Source: a virus | Strand: one strand, 5' to 3' | DNA length: 64,000 bases | IMG/VR virus record: IMGVR_UViG_3300035198_000053 | Location: 1-64,000 of that record | Shown here: piece by piece, positions 1 through 7,141 of the stretch | Position numbering within the stretch: the stretch's first letter is position 1 | Layout of the letters: each line of letters begins with the position of its first letter | Notes under the pieces: model-generated | What the model was told of the DNA's origin: nothing | The model's input: only the letters and a program-made list of their open reading frames with translations | Databases searched by the model: none | Position numbers and translations under genes: made by a program

Positions 1-63
1 CGCGCGGTAAATAAGGCGAAGACGCGGGAATTCATAAAGCGACAAGGGGAGCTCTTCTTATGA
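1..63 (+). CDS. C-terminal end of an upstream gene (partial)
   Basis: An open frame enters from the left edge and ends at TGA 61-63, giving a 20-residue tail that finishes in RQGELFL. The stop overlaps the ATG of the next gene (TTATGA), the tight coupling seen through most of this window, so I take it as the 3' end of a real gene in the same operon. The product cannot be identified from so short a piece. Confidence 0.5.
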   Translation, partial: RAVNKAKTREFIKRQGELFL

Positions 64-461
64 TCGAGTTCACGGTCCAGGGTGTTGCGGTTCCATATAT
101 CCGGATGACGCAGGGACAGGTGAAGTTGATGAGGATCCCTGAATATAAACTGAGCCCGGCGCGGCTTAAAGTAAGGCAAAGGTTGAAGAAATACTTCGAC
201 TGGAAAGAATGGGTCTACGCTAATTCTCTGGGAAAGAATTTCGATCGACGGCCGAAGCGGAAGATCTATGTTGACGTGTTCGTTTACTTTCAGAACAAGG
301 CACACGGCGATGTTGATAACGTACTGAAGGGAATCTATGATTCACTTTTTGAGAACGACAAGATGGTGGCTGGATCTATGGACTTCGACTATGATGCCAC
401 GAACCCGAGATGCGAGATACGAATACATTCGGGGCAAAAGGAGGACACATGCTCTGGCTGA
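60..461 (+). CDS. RusA-like Holliday junction resolvase
   Basis: A 133-residue protein with the acidic signature of RusA-type endonucleases. D84-x-D86-N87, K90 and D94 lie in one block, followed by N99-D100, matching the D-x-D-N-x-x-K-x-x-x-D spacing of the RusA active site. RusA proteins are small Mg2+-dependent dimers that resolve four-way junctions; in phages they act in recombination and remove branches before packaging. Length is normal for the family. It overlaps the upstream gene by ATGA and its 3' end overlaps the start region of the next gene. The fold assignment is good; the specific role in this phage is inferred. Confidence 0.85.
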   Translation: MIEFTVQGVAVPYIRMTQGQVKLMRIPEYKLSPARLKVRQRLKKYFDWKEWVYANSLGKNFDRRPKRKIYVDVFVYFQNKAHGDVDNVLKGIYDSLFENDKMVAGSMDFDYDATNPRCEIRIHSGQKEDTCSG

Positions 462-583
462 TTCTTAAATATTGGTTTCGTGAAGAAGAAATAAAGGCAA
501 TCTCTACGCATCGAGAAACTGATGTATTCAATCTGTCAACAGAATGTGAGAATTATATCGCAAACGGATTTATTGTTCATAAT
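449..583 (+). other. Putative Int-C fragment of a split intein
   Basis: Forty-five codons encode a fragment with the shape of DnaE-type Int-C pieces: a beta-strand run, then VFNLSTECENYIANG, then FIVHN with His44-Asn45 before Cys46 of the extein. His-Asn/Cys is the canonical C-terminal splice junction. It begins with its own ATG and ribosome site, which a cis-intein fragment would not need. No matching Int-N was found in this window, so trans-splicing is inferred. Confidence 0.7.
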
Positions 584-1177
584 TGCTACATGAAATCCAT
601 TCCGTTCCAGCCAAAAGAACCGACCTTTAGCGAGAAGGCCCTTTCCGACAACTTCGGCGCGGGGAAAAGGATATTCGTGGGTTCGTCCTTTGATATCTTT
701 TCCGAGAGCGTCCCCGAGGCCTGGATAGCCGAGACGATCAGGAAGTGCCGAAATAATCCCGAGAACTCATATCTTTTCCAGACCAAGAATCCGGGCAGGA
801 TGATCTATTTCGCGCTCGCGTTCCCGATCCAGGCGGAGGTTATGCTCGGGGTCACGCTCGAATCGAATAGAAATTATCCCGTCAGCGACGCGCCGAAGAT
901 ACAGGACAGAGTCACAGCGATGGAGGTTCTCCGGGAGGAATACGGTTTCCACGTCATGGTGAGCGTTGAGCCGGTGCTAGATTTCGACGTCAACGAGTTT
1001 GCGGACATGATCGGAGGAATACGTCCCGATTTTGTTTCCATCGGAGCGGACAGCAAGGGGCATGGGCTGATCGAGCCCCCGTGGGACAAGATCCGGGAGT
1101 TGATATCACTGCTGGAGATTTTTACCGAAGTAAAACAAAAGGACAATCTTTCACGATTGAAAAAGACGCAATGCTAA
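449..1177 (+). CDS. Gp37/Gp68-type (DUF5131) radical SAM protein, C-terminal part preceded by an intein C-half
   Basis: The start is ATG 449, with a strong AAGGAGG site 5 bases upstream. Residues 1-45 look like the C-terminal segment of an intein, ending FIVHN before C46. Residues 46-242 match the phage Gp37/Gp68 (DUF5131) family: CYM, then IFVGSSFDIFSE, LFQTKNPGRM, GVTLES, VSVEPVLDF and a C-terminal SIGADSKG. C46 would be the last cysteine of the family's Fe-S motif, so the N-terminal cysteines and the intein N-half must be encoded elsewhere, not in this window. The first 135 bases are clearly AT-richer than the rest. It may be one partner of a trans-splicing pair or a remnant; its own good ribosome site favours the former. 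Confidence 0.75.
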   Translation: MLWLILKYWFREEEIKAISTHRETDVFNLSTECENYIANGFIVHNCYMKSIPFQPKEPTFSEKALSDNFGAGKRIFVGSSFDIFSESVPEAWIAETIRKCRNNPENSYLFQTKNPGRMIYFALAFPIQAEVMLGVTLESNRNYPVSDAPKIQDRVTAMEVLREEYGFHVMVSVEPVLDFDVNEFADMIGGIRPDFVSIGADSKGHGLIEPPWDKIRELISLLEIFTEVKQKDNLSRLKKTQC

Positions 1178-1368
1178 ATCGACAACCAGACAGCGATGAT
1201 ATGGTAGAGTTCCCGTTCGACCGCATAGAGAGGGAGATGGATTTGGCTCTCCTTGTAGATTTCGGCGACAAGAAGATCTGGCTGCCAAAAAGCGAAGTGG
1301 ACTACCGGGCGTGGTCTAAGATCATCGGCGTGAAAGCATGGCTGGCGGAGAGGAAGGGGCTTGTTTAA
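1171..1368 (+). CDS. Small hypothetical protein, 65 aa
   Basis: The start is ATG 1171, overlapping the stop of the radical SAM gene (ATGCTAA); an ATG at 1201 is an alternative. The product is acidic then mixed-charge and may form a small alpha/beta domain (LALLVDFGDKKIWLPKSEV). That stretch resembles short phage proteins that accompany replication genes, but I do not recognise a family. The next gene starts a few codons beyond its end on a separate ribosome site. Confidence 0.5.
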   Translation: MLNRQPDSDDMVEFPFDRIEREMDLALLVDFGDKKIWLPKSEVDYRAWSKIIGVKAWLAERKGLV

Positions 1369-1405
1369 GAGGTCACACCTTAACCAGGAGGGGGGAGGAA
1401 GGGTC

Positions 1406-2272
1406 ATGAAAGCAAGAGGGAGATGGATGATGGTTTTTGTTTTGGTGTTTGGTCTTCTTGGAGTGAATGGGGCCTACGCGGAGGGGAAGGACTGCCCGGA
1501 AGATCCAGGGGGCAATGCAACGGCGATCGCCACCGGGATCGGTATCGGAGGGCAGGGCGGTCAAGGAGGACAAGGGGGTCAAGGAGGACAAGGGGGTCAG
1601 GGAGGAAAGGGGGGGGATGCGCTGGCCATTGGGGGCGGGGCAAAGGTAGATAACACGGCGAACCCGACCAATACTTTTAACCCGACGAATATAGTTACCC
1701 CACAGCAGTCCCAGGGCCAAGATCAGAAACAGGGGCAGACTCAGGGACAGATGCAAGGCCAAGGGCAAGATCAGGGACAGGACCAGTTTGGTTTCGTGTC
1801 TGTAGACATCGATAATCCAAGGCCGTACCTGAATCCTCCGGCCATCCCGGTGCCGGAACTGAACTTCATCCCCGGCGCGTTCAAGAAGATCACGGATTTC
1901 TTCCCCAACCTTGACTTCCCGGCGAAGTACAACGGGAAGGACAAGATCAACCGGAAGCGGATCGCCGTTTTCGACGGATTCAAGTTACTTTTCGTGGCGG
2001 CCAGGATACGCCTTGAGGAGGCCGTGACGAAGATCGTGGAAAAGGCCGAGGATCTGTGGTTTCACCACGGCTGGGATCCGATGAAGATGGTCTATGAGGT
2101 CGTGGTCAGGGACGAGACTCAGGCCTGGACCACAGGGGGGAGCATCACCGGGGCCGTGGCGGCGAACAACGGCGGGACCGGAACGTCCGGAGTTGGGGGG
2201 TTAGTACCATCGTTTGGCTCCGTTCTGACAAACCCCAGGATCACGATTTTCATCTACGAGCTTGCCAGGTAG
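1406..2272 (+). CDS. Exported Gly/Gln-rich protein
   Basis: ATG 1406 follows GGAGGGGGGAGGAAGGG, so I prefer it over upstream in-frame codons. Residues 1-26 form a clear Sec signal peptide (basic start, hydrophobic core, AYA cleavage region). Next come about seven GGQ triplets, a GGGAKVDN linker, and a Gln-rich stretch of Q-G-Q repeats. The C-terminal half (from about residue 125) is a non-repetitive domain with no motif I know. The protein should be exported and partly disordered. Secreted, low-complexity phage proteins may act at the envelope, but nothing here shows what it does. Confidence 0.65.
   Translation: MKARGRWMMVFVLVFGLLGVNGAYAEGKDCPEDPGGNATAIATGIGIGGQGGQGGQGGQGGQGGQGGKGGDALAIGGGAKVDNTANPTNTFNPTNIVTPQQSQGQDQKQGQTQGQMQGQGQDQGQDQFGFVSVDIDNPRPYLNPPAIPVPELNFIPGAFKKITDFFPNLDFPAKYNGKDKINRKRIAVFDGFKLLFVAARIRLEEAVTKIVEKAEDLWFHHGWDPMKMVYEVVVRDETQAWTTGGSITGAVAANNGGTGTSGVGGLVPSFGSVLTNPRITIFIYELAR
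1545..1611 (+). repeat. In-frame tandem GGQ-coding minisatellite
   Basis: An 18-base unit (GGAGGACAAGGGGGTCAA and close variants) repeats about 3.5 times, encoding consecutive Gly-Gly-Gln triplets. The nucleotide repeats are near identical, which favours recent slippage and possible length variation between relatives. Confidence 0.8.
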
Positions 2273-2370
2273 GGGAAAGGGTAGGGGGGATAGGTTTTCT
2301 CTCGTCCTGAGCGATCCTGGCTATTGTGGGGCGTATAAACGGAAGCAGCGGCGATTAAAATCCAGAAAAA

Positions 2371-2421
2371 GGCGGGGCGACGAGGGCAAAACGGGGGAAA
2401 CGCCCGGGGGTCTACCCCGCC
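2371..2421 (+). promoter_or_regulatory. Structured GC-rich leader upstream of the coiled-coil gene
   Basis: GGCGGGG (2371-2377) pairs with CCCCGCC (2415-2421) and encloses a second stem, GGGC (2384-2387) with GCCC (2402-2405). The outer stem ends just before the ribosome site GGAAAGGGGAG of the gene at 2437, so folding could tune access to it. There is no U-tract, so it is not a simple terminator. The intergenic gap of about 160 bases is unusually long for this region. Confidence 0.4.
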
Positions 2422-2436
2422 GGAAAGGGGAGATAA

Positions 2437-2760
2437 ATGAAGAAGCGGGTATTTTTGTCTATAGTTTTGATTATTTGGGGAACGATTGGGCTGTTTGTCT
2501 TGATTCATTTAGCCGTGGCCGGGGAAAGGGAGGATCTTCAGCAGGCTTTTCAGCAGCGGCAGACGGCGCTCGGGCAGGCCAATACGCAGATCCAGGCGCA
2601 GCAGGCCGTCATAGACGCCGGAGTCAGGCAGATCACGGACGCGCAGAACCGGAAGGACCAGGCGGCAGGGCAGTTAAATCAATTGCAGATGGAGATGGGC
2701 GCGATACAAAGGCGGCTAATGGAACTTGAAAGGCCCCCGGTGGAACAGCCGGGCAAGTAA
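2437..2760 (+). CDS. Membrane-anchored coiled-coil protein
   Basis: A 107-residue protein with an N-terminal hydrophobic segment (about residues 5-28, signal anchor or signal peptide) followed by a heptad-like helix rich in Gln, Ala and Leu to about residue 98, and a Pro-rich tail. ATG 2437 has the ribosome site AAAGGGGAG. The architecture resembles inner-membrane spanins and other small envelope coiled coils, but it lies far from the lysis genes at 61-63 kb, so I do not call it a spanin. Confidence 0.6.
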   Translation: MKKRVFLSIVLIIWGTIGLFVLIHLAVAGEREDLQQAFQQRQTALGQANTQIQAQQAVIDAGVRQITDAQNRKDQAAGQLNQLQMEMGAIQRRLMELERPPVEQPGK

Positions 2761-2819
2761 GCGAGGGAAGCGTCGGCGAGATCCAAGAACTTCTTGCTGA
2801 ATACGGAGCCTGCACCGTT

Positions 2820-3104
2820 GTGATCGAATACGAGAACAACGACATCAAGGCAGTGAGCTTCAAATACGAGACAGATGGGGAGAAGGTTCCCTACCGCCTT
2901 CCGTGCGAATGGCGGGCTATCAGCGAGATACTTTCGGGCCGGCACAAAAGGCGCTCGTACAAGAAGGATCTGGACGCGGAGGCAAAGAAGATAGCGTGGA
3001 GACAGGCAAGGCGTTGGGTCGAATCACAGCTCGCTTACCTTGAGACGAAGCAGGTCAAATTTGAGCAAGCCTTTTTGGCCTATCGACTTATCTCTCCCAC
3101 CTAA
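2820..3104 (+). CDS. Hypothetical protein, N-terminus uncertain
   Basis: The first usable start in frame is GTG 2820, giving 94 residues, but the frame is open back to 2730 and the upstream codons look coding (SVGEIQELLAEYGACTVV runs smoothly into the downstream IEYEN). No ATG, GTG or TTG occurs in that extension, so the true start may be a rare codon, a frameshift from the gene ending at 2760, or the result of a sequence error. The body is a small alpha/beta region followed by a basic helix (RHKRRSYKK) and a long amphipathic helix. The family is not recognised. Confidence 0.45.
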   Translation: MIEYENNDIKAVSFKYETDGEKVPYRLPCEWRAISEILSGRHKRRSYKKDLDAEAKKIAWRQARRWVESQLAYLETKQVKFEQAFLAYRLISPT

Positions 3105-3128
3105 ACGATTTATGAAAGGCTAGAGGCG

Positions 3129-3215
3129 ATGAAATTTAAACTGATTCCTTTCAAGAAGGCGAAGGAAGACGTTGCGCAACACGAGAAAGACAATGCAATC
3201 GATATAGTGGGCTAA
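3129..3215 (+). CDS. Possible 28-aa basic peptide
   Basis: A short frame from ATG 3129 gives a lysine-rich peptide (MKFKLIPFKKAKEDVAQHEK at its N-terminus) and ends at TAA 3215, directly before the next gene. The ribosome site is weak (AGAGGCG). It may be a tiny gene filling the gap before the terminase genes; chance cannot be excluded. Confidence 0.3.
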   Translation: MKFKLIPFKKAKEDVAQHEKDNAIDIVG

Positions 3216-3216
3216 G

Positions 3217-3951
3217 GTGGGATTAGTTGTTGCGGGTGCCATGCGCGATTCCGCAACAGAAAGACAACTGACCGTGGGCAAGATGAAAGTCGATTACGAA
3301 CAGGCACTTAGGCTTTTCAATGAGGACCACCTATCCCCGGCGGAGATAGCGCGTCAATTCGGGGTCCACCGGAGCACGATCACGCGGGTTCTCCGGCAGC
3401 TTCAGGGGAAAATCCCGGAGGGGATGCCTAGCGTGGTGGCTGCCCACAAGGTGGCGCGATACGCGGACTACCAGTTCGGTTTCGTGGAGCAGCAGAACAA
3501 GGACGTGAAAATCCTGAACAACCTTCTGGACCGGATCATACGGTACATCAACGGGGACAAGACCGCGTTCACCCCGATGCAGAAGAAGGTGGAGTCGAGG
3601 TCGGCGGAGGGGGGGCAGGAAGAGAAAGCGAAGAAGGGTAAAGAGGGCGCCTCGAAAAAGACGAAGGTAGAGCAGAAGATCGAGACGTTCGACTTCTCCA
3701 TAGACCCCCGCCTTCTCATGGTTCAGGTGATCCGAGAGGTCAGGGAGCATATGAAGCTTCAGCTTGACGCCCTCAACATGCTGGCCAACGCGCAGAACGT
3801 CCTTGCCTTTCAGCGCCACGTCCTGGACGTGATAGGGGAGATCGAGCCGGGGGCCCGGGAGAAGATCGTCAACCGGCTCAGGTCGGAGCACGCCATAAGG
3901 GCGTCGTTGATAATCAGCAAACCGGAGCAAAAAGACGGACTGCAGAATTGA
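3217..3951 (+). CDS. Putative terminase small subunit (HTH protein)
   Basis: Residues 37-60 form a helix-turn-helix of the resolvase/Hin type (SPAEIARQFGVHRSTITRV). A long helical middle follows, with a Lys/Glu-rich disordered stretch around residues 130-155, then a C-terminal helical region. A DNA-binding protein of this build one gene upstream of TerL is the expected place and shape for the subunit that recognises the packaging start site. GTG 3217 is used here; ATG 3241 and ATG 3283 are alternatives and none has a convincing ribosome site. The role is inferred mainly from position. Confidence 0.65.
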   Translation: MGLVVAGAMRDSATERQLTVGKMKVDYEQALRLFNEDHLSPAEIARQFGVHRSTITRVLRQLQGKIPEGMPSVVAAHKVARYADYQFGFVEQQNKDVKILNNLLDRIIRYINGDKTAFTPMQKKVESRSAEGGQEEKAKKGKEGASKKTKVEQKIETFDFSIDPRLLMVQVIREVREHMKLQLDALNMLANAQNVLAFQRHVLDVIGEIEPGAREKIVNRLRSEHAIRASLIISKPEQKDGLQN

Positions 3952-3970
3952 GGGATGTAAGGGGAGTTTG

Positions 3971-4405
3971 GTGTGGGTACCGAGGAAGGACCACTTTCCG
4001 GGACATATGAGATGCCTGATCTGCGGGACACCGCATACAATAAAAGGCCGCCTTTGGGCGAGGAAGGGGTCTTCAACTCACGGCGTGGAGATGTATCCGA
4101 GAGGGGATGCGATGGAAAATCCAGAAAGTCCGGGGGAAATTCTGTCTGAGAAGAAGCTCTGCAAGATCTGCGGCAAGGAGAGAACGCGCGGACACCATCA
4201 CGGAAAGGCGAAGACAAGTACGCTTCCGGCGATCGCCGCACAAACGGACGCAGAGGAGACAAGCCCCTCCGAAAGGCTGATCTCCGTCCTGGACAAACGT
4301 GTTCTTGAATTGCGGAACCTGTATCTGGCCATCAAGGTTCTGAACGAGAACGGGGCCGGGATAGAGTTGCCGGACCACCTGAAAAGCTTAACTTTGGGGA
4401 TGTAG
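3971..4405 (+). CDS. Small protein with two cysteine/histidine metal-binding knuckles
   Basis: GTG 3971 is preceded by AAGGGGAG; TTG 3968 is in frame but too close to that site. The first knuckle is CLICGTPHT with a later His; the second is CKICGKERTRGHHHGK. Both look like zinc-binding elements. The rest is a linker and a C-terminal helix. It lies between the small and large terminase subunits and stops 1 base before TerL. Zinc-binding proteins at packaging loci are common in phages, but I recognise no family. Confidence 0.6.
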   Translation: MWVPRKDHFPGHMRCLICGTPHTIKGRLWARKGSSTHGVEMYPRGDAMENPESPGEILSEKKLCKICGKERTRGHHHGKAKTSTLPAIAAQTDAEETSPSERLISVLDKRVLELRNLYLAIKVLNENGAGIELPDHLKSLTLGM

Positions 4406-4406
4406 A

Positions 4407-5723
4407 ATGCCGGACAATTTCACGCCAGACCAGCTTTACGAGGGGCTTCTTTCCTCCATCGAGGACACGTACCGGATAACAAAGGACCCGATGGATATAG
4501 AGATCAAATTGAAAGAGGCTTTTCCTAAGCAAAGGTCTGCGATCGATGATCCGGCAAAGAGGAAAATTTTCAAGGTGGGCCGGCGCGGTGGTAAAACAGT
4601 TGGAGTGTCGATATTGGCGATCGAGGGATTGAAGAAGAAAAGAAGAGTCCTTTACGGCGCGCCCACTTCGGAGCAGCTCGACCAATTCTGGGCCGAGATC
4701 ACACAAGCTCTTGCCGAACCGATAGCCGACGGAAGGCTTTACAAGAACGAGACCCGGCACCTGATCGAGATGCGGGGGACACCGTACAGAATCAGGGCTA
4801 AAACGTGTTGGAATTCTGACATGCTCAGGGGAGATTGGGGTGATCTTTTGATCCTGGACGAATGGCAGCTCATGAGCGAGGACACGTGGGACCGCGTGGG
4901 TGCGCCGATGCTGATAGACAACAATGGCGATGCCGTCTTTCTCTACACGCCACCATCGCTCCATTCGAGATCGCTTTCCAAAGCAAAGGACCCGATGCAC
5001 GCGAGCAGGATGTTCAAAAAGGCGAAAGAGGATAAGACCGGATTGTGGGCGGCCTTTGAATGGACATCGCACGAGAACCCGCACTTAAGCGAGGAAGGAC
5101 TGAATAACGTCACCAAAGACATGAGCAGTCTCGCCTATCGCATGGAGATCCTAGTCCAAGAAGAGACGGAGGCTCCCGGAGCGCTCTGGAAGCGAAAGGA
5201 CATTGATGATCACAGAGTGAACGAGGTCCCGCAACTGACACGGATTGTGGTCGGAGTTGACCCGTCCGCATCCAGCACCGGCAACGAGGCCGGGATAATC
5301 ACGGCGGGGAAGAACGGGCAGGATGCTTACGTTCTGTCGGACAACTCCTTGCAGGGAAGCCCACTGACATGGGCGACGGCAGCGGTTAAGGCTTACGATG
5401 ATTTCAAGGCAGATTGCATAGTCGCCGAAGCGAATCAGGGCGGAGAGATGGTGGCGACTACTATCCATCAAATACGCAAGAATGTGAAGGTGAAGCTCGT
5501 CCATGCATCCAGGGGGAAGCAGACCAGGGCGGAACCCGTGTCCGCACAGGGAGAGAAGGGCCGGGTCCACCACGTTGGCACTTTCAATCAATTGGAAGAT
5601 GAGCTTTGTTTGTGGGTGCCGGGCGATGATTCCCCGAATAGGCTCGACGCCTACGTGTGGGCACTGACTGAACTCATGCTCGGAGGCGTCCCCGGCTTTA
5701 TCTTCATCGGGGGAAGGGGTTAA
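4407..5723 (+). CDS. terL: Terminase large subunit
   Basis: The packaging motor, an ATPase that pumps DNA into the prohead plus a nuclease that cuts the concatemer. Visible motifs: Walker A GRRGGKT (58-64), Walker B LLILDEW (147-153, catalytic E152), the coupling region FLYTPPS (178-184), and an RNase H-like nuclease with D285 (VGVDPSAS), E341 (EANQGG) and D414 (NRLDAYVWA). The length of 438 is normal for compact TerLs. The neighbours (HTH protein upstream, portal later) agree, but about 15 kb of cargo separates it from the portal, which is unusual. The assignment is secure. Confidence 0.95.
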   Translation: MPDNFTPDQLYEGLLSSIEDTYRITKDPMDIEIKLKEAFPKQRSAIDDPAKRKIFKVGRRGGKTVGVSILAIEGLKKKRRVLYGAPTSEQLDQFWAEITQALAEPIADGRLYKNETRHLIEMRGTPYRIRAKTCWNSDMLRGDWGDLLILDEWQLMSEDTWDRVGAPMLIDNNGDAVFLYTPPSLHSRSLSKAKDPMHASRMFKKAKEDKTGLWAAFEWTSHENPHLSEEGLNNVTKDMSSLAYRMEILVQEETEAPGALWKRKDIDDHRVNEVPQLTRIVVGVDPSASSTGNEAGIITAGKNGQDAYVLSDNSLQGSPLTWATAAVKAYDDFKADCIVAEANQGGEMVATTIHQIRKNVKVKLVHASRGKQTRAEPVSAQGEKGRVHHVGTFNQLEDELCLWVPGDDSPNRLDAYVWALTELMLGGVPGFIFIGGRG

Positions 5724-5774
5724 ATTCTGAGATCCGATCCGGACTTCGACACACGATACGAGGCCGTTTGCAGA

Positions 5775-6101
5775 GTGATGTCAGTCTACTTTGGGGACCC
5801 CAATTTCGTTCCCAAAAGGGATGACGTAGACCCGTTGAGGGAACAGGTGAAGGAGGACAGAAAGGTCAAGATGTTCTCTATCGAGTCGGCGGCGGAATGG
5901 CGGGTGAAGGTCCGCAACTCGTGGCGACGCATGGACGAACTCTATGATTGGGAGAAGATCTGGTTCAGGCGCTACCTGACGAACCGGGAGTACTTCGGGT
6001 TCTGGAAGTTCTATTTCGACGGGGTTTGGATACCGGAGGTGCAGGACGCGGTGAGAAAGATACATAGGAACATGGAGAAAAGCTATGTGTTTTTTGGCTG
6101 A
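5775..6101 (+). CDS. Hypothetical protein after terL
   Basis: A 108-residue protein rich in Trp, Arg and Tyr, probably helical, ending VRKIHRNMEKSYVFFG. GTG 5775 or ATG 5778 are the first standard starts, but the frame is open from just after the terL stop (5724) and the intervening codons look coding (SDPDFDTRYEAVCRV). An AAGGGG site at 5714-5719 would fit initiation at ATT 5724 or CTG 5727. The N-terminus is therefore uncertain. I do not recognise a family; Trp-rich small proteins near terminases sometimes act in head assembly, but that is a guess. Confidence 0.55.
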   Translation: MMSVYFGDPNFVPKRDDVDPLREQVKEDRKVKMFSIESAAEWRVKVRNSWRRMDELYDWEKIWFRRYLTNREYFGFWKFYFDGVWIPEVQDAVRKIHRNMEKSYVFFG

Positions 6102-6115
6102 GAAAGTGTGTAGCA

Positions 6116-7141
6116 ATGAATCGTAATAGACTTATTTTGATTGCTGCATGGCTTCTCCTGTTCGGGACCGTCCTGGTCTACTACCCCTCCCGCGCCGAGG
6201 ACTATGACATCTTCTATCATCTGAGATTCGGAGAGTATTTCGTGACCCACCACACCTTTCAGCTCGACCACTCCATCTTTTCCTGGACGCCCGCAGACTC
6301 GAGCTGGCGCTACGGGATCTGGCTCGGAAGCACAGCCCTTTATCTCGCATACAGGGCGTTCGGCCCGGCGGGTTTCTTCATAATCCAGTGGGGGATATTC
6401 CTGGCGATAGTCCTGCTCTACCTGCGGTTTGTGAGGAAGATCGGGGGAAGGGTCGGGCCGATCCACGTCTTTTCCCTCTTGCTTGCCTTCGTCGCGCTGA
6501 ATCTGACGGCAATATACATCAAGCCGGAGTTGTTCAGCACGCTGTTCTTTGCGGTATCGGCCTTCATCTACATCGCGGGGAAGACGGGACAGAAGAGACT
6601 TCTGTGGCTGCATCCTCCGCTCTTCCTTCTCTGGGTTAATACGCATGGGGGCTATCTGGCGGGACTAACCTTTTTGGGGATCGCGCTTGCCGGTGAGGTG
6701 TTGAACGGGATGTACTTCCAGGATAGGCGAATGGTAGTGCCGCTGGCGACGGTGTTTGTGCTGTCCTGCATTGCGGTGATGTTCAACCCCTACGGTCCGG
6801 CCTACCACGTGGGCATAATCAACACCTTCATCGGGGACGAGACTTACATGAGCTACGCCCGGCGGGTCTACGCATGGGTTGATATGTGGAGATACCTATT
6901 CCCGAAGGACGAGTTCGCCTTTAGGTTCGTGGACACGGCGTGGTGCCTGGTGATCATGATCGGGTCGTTCTCCACATTGGTCGCTTATCGGTTCGTGAAG
7001 ACGAAACGGGCAGACGTCGCCCTGATCCTCGTCAACGCGGCCTTCTTCTGGGAGGGGATGAGCGCGGCGCGGGTGACGATCTTCCTGCCGCTGATCTGGC
7101 TGTTCTCGATGGTGTATCTTGCGCATGAGGAAAAATCATGA
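6116..7141 (+). CDS. Polytopic membrane protein, N-terminal part of a GT-C-like glycosyltransferase
   Basis: 341 residues with about eight to ten hydrophobic segments. The first (about 5-22) is followed by an external loop with E28-D29-Y30-D31 and HLRFGEYF, which fits the acidic first-loop motif of GT-C enzymes that use lipid-linked sugars. PYGPAYH and a WEGMSAARVTIFLPLIWLF helix end the protein. The usual C-terminal soluble domain is missing but occurs at 8402-9112, after an inserted methyltransferase gene. The stop (7139-7141) overlaps the methyltransferase ATG. The two halves may assemble into one enzyme. The activity is inferred from topology. Confidence 0.65.
   Translation: MNRNRLILIAAWLLLFGTVLVYYPSRAEDYDIFYHLRFGEYFVTHHTFQLDHSIFSWTPADSSWRYGIWLGSTALYLAYRAFGPAGFFIIQWGIFLAIVLLYLRFVRKIGGRVGPIHVFSLLLAFVALNLTAIYIKPELFSTLFFAVSAFIYIAGKTGQKRLLWLHPPLFLLWVNTHGGYLAGLTFLGIALAGEVLNGMYFQDRRMVVPLATVFVLSCIAVMFNPYGPAYHVGIINTFIGDETYMSYARRVYAWVDMWRYLFPKDEFAFRFVDTAWCLVIMIGSFSTLVAYRFVKTKRADVALILVNAAFFWEGMSAARVTIFLPLIWLFSMVYLAHEEKS

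Noticed and set aside
2370-2440. Fragments resembling a c-di-GMP-I riboswitch (AGGGCAAA, GAAA, GGGUCUA)
   Set aside because: The core GACGCAAAGCC and receptor helices are absent, and the remaining matches are short and GC-driven. I kept only the hairpin as a possible leader.
2437-2760. i-spanin for the lysis cassette
   Set aside because: Right shape but nearly 60 kb from the lysis genes, while a better candidate lies at 62515.
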